From JBKPIY01 sp046730475 (GTDB lineage Bacteria; Actinomycetota; Thermoleophilia; Solirubrobacterales; 70-9): a stretch of 40,630 nucleotides of DNA. Both the position numbers and the translations under genes were made by a program. Positions 36,758 through 40,630 of this stretch are shown here, in pieces. The stretch lies in NCBI GenBank assembly GCA_046730475.1, contig JBKPIY010000029.1:1-40630 (forward strand). Direction: 5' to 3'. A model generated the notes under the pieces. It worked only from the letters and a program-made list of their open reading frames with translations. It ran no database searches and was not told where the DNA came from. Numbering within the stretch: position 1 is the first letter of the stretch; every line of letters begins with the position of its first letter.

Positions 36758-38404
36758 TCAGCCGAGGGCGCTGACGCCGGGCGGGGCGTCGCTGGCGGCC
36801 GGCTCGCGCTCGCAGGCGACGCGCTTTCGGTGGGTGCGGATCTCGCTCATGATCCGCTCCAGGCGGGGCTCCCGCGACTCGTCGACGTGGGTCATCGCCG
36901 CGGCGATCGCCGGGTGCACCGAGGCGATCCGCTCGTGCATCGCCTGGGCCACGGCGCGATAAGTCGGGTGGCCCTCGCGGCCTGACCGGAGCTCGATCAG
37001 GTGCATTGCCTCGCGCGCGTTCAGGTCCAGGATGTAGCGGATCCGATAGCCGAGGCAGAGGGCATAGGGGGCGGCGTCGCGGCGCCCCGCGACCTCGAGG
37101 CGCTCGTACTCCTCGCGCGAGAGCGCCAGGGCGCGGTCGTATTGATCGCCGACGCCGGCCTCCCGGGCCTCGTCGGGGACGCCGGCGCCGAGGTCGGGGG
37201 TGTGACGCTGCCACTGGCAGGTGAGCATCCGGTGCCGCTGGAGGTCGCGGAACCCTCCGTAGTCCGAGACGATCTCGAATCGGTAGCGGACCGCCTCCCA
37301 GCCGCGGCCCGGACGGTGGCGACGGTTGACGCGCTCCCCAGCGAGCCGCCCGATCTCCTCGGCGCGCTCGTCGGGCGGGAGCGCGCCGACCCGGTCGAGC
37401 ACCTCGCGCTCCGACCCGGCCGACGCCTCGAACAGCGACGCCGCCAGCAGCTCGTCCTCGGACCCGTCCACGCGCAGGAGCTCGACCGAGGGGGCGTCCG
37501 TAGGCTCGGCCCGGTCGAGGCCGAAGCGCGCCACCGCGCTCTCGGCGGCATCCCGCCGGCGCTCCAGGTAGGAGATCCACTCGCCGCCGCGGTCCGGGCG
37601 ATCCACCCTGGCGACGAAGCTCGGCATCACCTTCTTCAGCTCGGCGAGGATCATGCCGGCGAAGCCGCGGGCCTCGGGCAGGGGCGAGGCCATCATCCGC
37701 AGCAGGAGCTGCTCGTAGGCCTGGCCGGTGGCGAAGATCCCGACGTGGCTGAGGGTGGCTGCCGGGAGCAGTCCTCGGAGGAGATCGAGCGTCTTCGCCC
37801 GGATCGATCGCTCCCACGCCGCCTCGGGCTCCTCGCCCCGCGGCCAGCGCCCGGCAGCCCAAGCCCGCACCCGCTCGAGGGAGGTGGAGTAGATCGAGAA
37901 CAGCTCCTCCATCGCCGCCTCGTACTCGGGGCCGAGCTCGGGGTCGCGGTAGAAGCGGTGGCCGCCGCCCGCCGACTCGGGTAGCGGGCGATCGTAGGGG
38001 ATGTAGCGGGTCGACTGCTCCAGGTAGGCGGCGAGGCGCCCCCGCTGCAGGATCTTGGTGAGCACGTTCGAGACCCACTCGCAGGCGACGTGTGCACCCC
38101 CCACCTGGGCGATCGAGTCGTCGCCGTAGCCCATGAACACGCGCTCGTACAGGCCCGCCGCCCGCTCCCCCTCCTGGCCCTCGAACGGGCGCCCCCCGTC
38201 GGGGACATCGGCCGCGAACTCCTCGAGGTAGAGGCGGCGGAGCGTTCCCGGGTAGCGGGAGTAGCGCGCGAACAGCGCCCCCTTGATCGTCTCCGGGAGG
38301 TTGACCAGCGCGAAGACGGGCCGGTCGAGGTTGGTGACGTGGGGGGCGAGGAGCCGCCGCTCCTCCTCCGTGAATGCCTCCACCGGGTAGCGCATTACGG
38401 CCAT
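36758..38404 (-). CDS. thyX: Double-length ThyX-type (FAD-dependent) thymidylate synthase
   Basis: 548 residues, about twice the normal ThyX length of 220-260, and built from two ThyX-like halves. In the first half (about 85-265) the signature reads RGR-x7-S at R121-S131, continuing to STRY, so His of RHR is Gly; in the second half (about 365-510) it reads RHR-x7-R at R390-R400, so the Ser is replaced. The second half keeps the NAREAMHLIELR (462-473) substrate-binding strand. Each half thus preserves what the other lost. ThyX makes dTMP from dUMP with methylene-THF and FAD. Functional and essential status unknown. ATG 38404 is chosen; ATG 38395 lies three codons later. Confidence 0.85.
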   Translation of the reverse strand: MAVMRYPVEAFTEEERRLLAPHVTNLDRPVFALVNLPETIKGALFARYSRYPGTLRRLYLEEFAADVPDGGRPFEGQEGERAAGLYERVFMGYGDDSIAQVGGAHVACEWVSNVLTKILQRGRLAAYLEQSTRYIPYDRPLPESAGGGHRFYRDPELGPEYEAAMEELFSIYSTSLERVRAWAAGRWPRGEEPEAAWERSIRAKTLDLLRGLLPAATLSHVGIFATGQAYEQLLLRMMASPLPEARGFAGMILAELKKVMPSFVARVDRPDRGGEWISYLERRRDAAESAVARFGLDRAEPTDAPSVELLRVDGSEDELLAASLFEASAGSEREVLDRVGALPPDERAEEIGRLAGERVNRRHRPGRGWEAVRYRFEIVSDYGGFRDLQRHRMLTCQWQRHTPDLGAGVPDEAREAGVGDQYDRALALSREEYERLEVAGRRDAAPYALCLGYRIRYILDLNAREAMHLIELRSGREGHPTYRAVAQAMHERIASVHPAIAAAMTHVDESREPRLERIMSEIRTHRKRVACEREPAASDAPPGVSALG

Positions 38405-38493
38405 CGTAGTGTCCGGCGCCGATGGCGCCGCCGCCGGCGAGCCCGGCCGCGGCTCAGATGCGCGCGCTGAAACAACGTCGTCGGTAGCTACGG

Positions 38494-39399
38494 CTAGAGC
38501 CCGATCGCGGCGGCGCCCACCGCCACCGCGACCGCGATCGCCGTGGTCAGCGCGACCGCCCCCGCGGCCAGCCTCGTGTCGAGCCCGTAGACGTGGGATA
38601 CGAGCAGGGTGTTGATCCCGCAGGGCATCGCCGCGAGCAGCAGGTAGGGGTCGGGGAGGTCGATCAGCGGCAGCGCGATCAGGTAAAGAAGCCCGGGGGC
38701 GACCGCCAGGCGCAGCACCGCCGACGCCGCCAGCGGAGCCCGAAGCCGCGCTCCCGCATGCAGGAACCCCTCGTCGCTCTCCTCGGCGACGGTGGCGCCG
38801 ACCACGAAGAAGCCGAGTGGCAGCAGCGCGATCACGGCGGCGCGGGAGGCGTCGAGGAGGGCGTCGGGGGCGAGGGTGTCGGGGGCGAGGAGCGCGGCGA
38901 TCGCCGCGAGCAGGGGAGGGTTGCGGGTGAAGAACGCGCGAAGGCGCTCCCGGGGGCCCTGGCCGGCCCGCTCCCCGTACGCGGCCCCGACCCCGAAGGC
39001 GCCCAGGAAGAGCAGCGGGCCCGCCACCAGGACGTCGTAGGCGACCGCCTGGCCAAGGCTGTCGAAGCCGAGGAACGCCGCGCACAGCGGGTAGCCGAGG
39101 TATCCGGTGTTGGCGATCAGGGTGGAGTTGAGTACCGCCCCGGTGCGGGGCTGGCTTAGGTGGAGCCGGCGAGCGGTGAGGAGCGCAAGCCCGGTAGAGA
39201 TCGCGAGGGCCACGTAGCCGAGCACGATCCCGATGCCGACGTCGGCGTTCAGCTCGAGCCGGGCCAGGTTGAAGAAGGTGACGAACGGAAGCAGCGTGTA
39301 CAGGGCGGCGACCATCGCCGCCCGCGCCGCCCTGGCGGCGCGCTCGCGCCACCGGCGCTCGGCGACGATTCCCGCCCCGGCGGCGAGGGCGACGGTCAC
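38494..39399 (-). CDS. AEC (auxin efflux carrier) family transporter
   Basis: About 301 residues from GTG 39399; the frame is open upstream and a CTG 39420 start, two bases past the nitrilase stop, is also possible. About ten membrane helices form two halves with the AEC features: TLLPFVTFFNLARLELN, LIANTGYLGYPLCAAFLGFD (the conserved N/GY/P region) and the second-half PLGFFVVGATV and MPCGINTLLVSHVYGLD. Bacterial members move dicarboxylates or other acids. Coupled to the nitrilase gene (no more than about 20 nt apart), so it may export or import the acid that the nitrilase makes. Confidence 0.85.
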   Translation of the reverse strand: MTVALAAGAGIVAERRWRERAARAARAAMVAALYTLLPFVTFFNLARLELNADVGIGIVLGYVALAISTGLALLTARRLHLSQPRTGAVLNSTLIANTGYLGYPLCAAFLGFDSLGQAVAYDVLVAGPLLFLGAFGVGAAYGERAGQGPRERLRAFFTRNPPLLAAIAALLAPDTLAPDALLDASRAAVIALLPLGFFVVGATVAEESDEGFLHAGARLRAPLAASAVLRLAVAPGLLYLIALPLIDLPDPYLLLAAMPCGINTLLVSHVYGLDTRLAAGAVALTTAIAVAVAVGAAAIGL

Positions 39400-39421
39400 G
39401 ACTGTGAGCAGGACCCCCAGG

Positions 39422-40396
39422 TCAGTCGGGGTCTTCGCCGGCCGCGGTCGTCGCCCCTCGGGGGATGCCGGCTTCGGCTCCCGCGGAGAGGCTCCCGTCA
39501 AGCACCGGCAGGAGGACGTCCTCGCGGCCGTAGTGGCCCACCGGATCGAACCAGCGCTTGGCGTGCAGGCAGGCGCGCAGATCGCACTCCGCGACCACCA
39601 TCGCCTCCTGGTCGTAGACGGGCCCGGCGATCACCTCGCCGTCGACCGGCTCGATGATTGCGGCGCCGCCCCGGCCGAGCGCCTCCCCGCCCTCCGGGAG
39701 CTCGGCAGGGAAGTCCTCCGGGAAGGCCGATGCCGGGATGTACTGCGGGACCGAGACGACGAAGGCGCCCGCCTCGAGGGCGATGTGACGGACAGTGGCC
39801 AGCCACCCGTCCGAGTCGTCGGCGGTCGGGGCGATCCAGATCTCGGGGCGGTGGCGATAGACCGCGTAGCGGGCCACCGGCATCATGTTCTCCCAGCAGA
39901 TCAGGCCCCCAACCCGGCCGGCGGGCGTCTCCACGACCGCGAGGTCGTCGCCGGCGCCGATTCCATGGAAGAGGCGCTCCTGCATCGTCGGCATCAGCTT
40001 GCGGTGGCGGCTGAGGAGGCCATCGGGGCCGATCACCAGGAGGGCGTTGTAGAGCGTGCCCGACCGCTCCCGCTCGCGCTCGTTCACCCCGATCCCGCAG
40101 ACGATCCCGAGCCGGCGGCAGGCCTCGCAGAGCCGGTCGACGAGCGGGCCCGGGACGTCGACGGAGTTCTCCCACAGCCGCTCCCAGAGCTCGTCGAAGC
40201 CCGAGAACCCCGCCGCCGCCTTCCCCCATGCGTTCGACGGATAGAGCGGGACGAAGGTCTCGGGGAACACCGCGAGCTCGACCCGGTCGCGGCTCGCCTG
40301 CTCGAGCAGGCCGACCGCCTTCTCCACCGTCGCCTCGGCGTCGAGGATCACGGGCGTCGCCTGGACCGCGGCGACTCTGACGACGGCGGCGCTCAT
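39422..40396 (-). CDS. Nitrilase / carbon-nitrogen hydrolase
   Basis: 324 residues with the catalytic triad Glu46 (FPETFVPLYP), Lys133 (HRKLMPT) and Cys167 (GGLICWENMMP). The FPETFVPxYP and CWENxMP signatures belong to true nitrilases (branch 1), as opposed to amidases. It would hydrolyse a nitrile to a carboxylic acid and ammonia; arylaceto- or aliphatic preference cannot be read. The -10 TAAGCT 7 nt before ATG 40396 sets the start and implies leaderless transcription. The next gene downstream is an AEC transporter. Confidence 0.9.
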   Translation of the reverse strand: MSAAVVRVAAVQATPVILDAEATVEKAVGLLEQASRDRVELAVFPETFVPLYPSNAWGKAAAGFSGFDELWERLWENSVDVPGPLVDRLCEACRRLGIVCGIGVNERERERSGTLYNALLVIGPDGLLSRHRKLMPTMQERLFHGIGAGDDLAVVETPAGRVGGLICWENMMPVARYAVYRHRPEIWIAPTADDSDGWLATVRHIALEAGAFVVSVPQYIPASAFPEDFPAELPEGGEALGRGGAAIIEPVDGEVIAGPVYDQEAMVVAECDLRACLHAKRWFDPVGHYGREDVLLPVLDGSLSAGAEAGIPRGATTAAGEDPD

Positions 40397-40403
40397 CTCG
40401 TCG

Positions 40404-40409
40404 AGCTTA
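40404..40409 (-). promoter_or_regulatory. -10 element TAAGCT for the nitrilase operon
   Basis: TAAGCT on the minus strand, 7 nt before ATG 40396. Confidence 0.55.
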
Positions 40410-40430
40410 GCCCCGCGTGGTTTCGTGTGC

Positions 40431-40630
40431 CTAGAAGATCGAGGCGCCGGCGTGGGAGGCCCAGTCGACCAGGGGCGAGGGGATGACGCCGAAGAAGACG
40501 GTGGCCGCGGCGCAGATCAGGCCGGCGCCCACCACGAGCCGGCAGCGGCTCGCGCCCAGGGGTATCCCCTTCGTACCCCCGCTAGCCCCGGCTACCAGGC
40601 CGGTAGCCGGGGCTAGCGGGTCTCGGGGGG
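40431..40630 (-). CDS. nuoN: NADH-quinone oxidoreductase subunit N, C-terminal end (partial)
   Basis: The last 66 codons of a gene entering from the right edge, stop TAG at 40433-40431. The sequence LVVGAGLICAAATVFFGVIP followed by SPLVDWASHA resembles the last membrane helix and end of NuoN (Complex I proton-pumping subunit). The residues before it (DPLAPATGLVAGASGGTKG) form a hydrophilic loop. That loop is encoded by a perfect 19-bp palindrome at 40578-40620. Subunit M or another antiporter-like subunit cannot be fully excluded from so short a fragment. Confidence 0.6.
   Translation of the reverse strand, partial: PRDPLAPATGLVAGASGGTKGIPLGASRCRLVVGAGLICAAATVFFGVIPSPLVDWASHAGASIF
40578..40620. 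repeat. Perfect 19-bp inverted repeat inside the nuoN frame
   Basis: Arm 40578-40596 (CCCGCTAGCCCCGGCTACC), loop AGGCC, arm 40602-40620 (exact complement). It lies in the predicted nuoN coding sequence and does not break the frame. The core GCTAGCCCCGGC also occurs at 19231 and nearly at 20117-20130. Confidence 0.85.

Noticed and set aside
36717..38078. 453-codon minus-strand open frame
   Set aside because: Out-of-frame reading of the ThyX-like gene; Arg/Pro/Gly-rich with no motif.
38405..38493. Promoter search upstream of thyX
   Set aside because: No TAnnnT at the leaderless distance from ATG 38404 and no clear SD; nothing could be supported.

Overview
This is a gene-dense, very GC-rich stretch of a bacterial chromosome with housekeeping and catabolic genes on both strands. 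The content points to an actinobacterium, and I infer Thermoleophilia (Solirubrobacterales-like): a menaquinone methyltransferase, an F420-type luciferase-like oxidoreductase, a decaprenyl-phosphate phosphoribosyltransferase homologue, many acyl-CoA dehydrogenases, a ThyX-type thymidylate synthase, a sortase-anchored cupredoxin, and TAnnnT -10 elements placed 6-9 nt before start codons (leaderless genes). No tRNA, rRNA, CRISPR array, insertion sequence or prophage was recognised. Taxonomy is inference, not demonstrated.

Layout. 1-534 (-): lipoyl domain of a 2-oxoacid dehydrogenase E2 (cut by the window edge) and a small zinc-ribbon protein. 579-5244 (+): overlapping three-gene operon of a two-domain fatty acyl-CoA reductase-like SDR, an alkylglycerone-phosphate-synthase-like FAD enzyme and a sulfotransferase, a plausible alkyl-ether lipid pathway. 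5277-8424 (+): UbiA-family phosphoribosyltransferase and a paired acyl-CoA dehydrogenase set. 8421-11482 (-): citrate synthase, two conserved small proteins and an LLM oxidoreductase. 11642-13139 (+): menaquinone methyltransferase and an integral membrane protein. 13153-13481 (-): decayed DsbA-like gene. 13757-14680 (-): PfkB sugar kinase. 14786-17172 (+): quinone oxidoreductase and DEAD-box helicase. 17199-19111 (-): histidine kinase and single-domain response regulator. 19269-20129 (+): EamA transporter.

20126-22910 holds a HAD hydrolase remnant (-), an APH-type kinase (+) and an acyl-CoA dehydrogenase (-), which together are the three modules of the eukaryotic ACAD10 protein. The HAD and kinase start codons share one CCATGG and each -10 element lies in the other gene. 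22955-24192 (-): RibD-C reductase and RpiB. 24269-26210: sulfotransferase (-) divergent from a haloalkane dehalogenase (+). 26303-28140 (+): DUF2804 and LPG-synthase-TM-like proteins. 28177-28824 (-): pilin-like secreted protein. 28943-30871 (+): small protein, SDR and an alpha/beta hydrolase without its serine. 30838-32678 (-): zinc-ribbon membrane protein and saccharopine-dehydrogenase-like protein. 32726-35812: CBS protein (+), peptide deformylase and ACT protein (-), Thr-rich membrane protein (+), VOC protein (-). 35869-40630 (-): LPxTG cupredoxin, a double-length ThyX, AEC transporter, nitrilase and the C-terminus of NuoN.

Most striking: (1) a tandem-duplicated ThyX in which each half keeps a different part of the RHR-x7-S signature; (2) at least a dozen operon-leading genes with a leaderless promoter layout, including two face-to-face genes with overlapping start codons; (3) the split-ACAD10 module; (4) the ether-lipid-like operon; (5) two pseudogenes that both look like internal deletions with an out-of-frame join; (6) a perfect 19-bp palindrome inside the nuoN reading frame.
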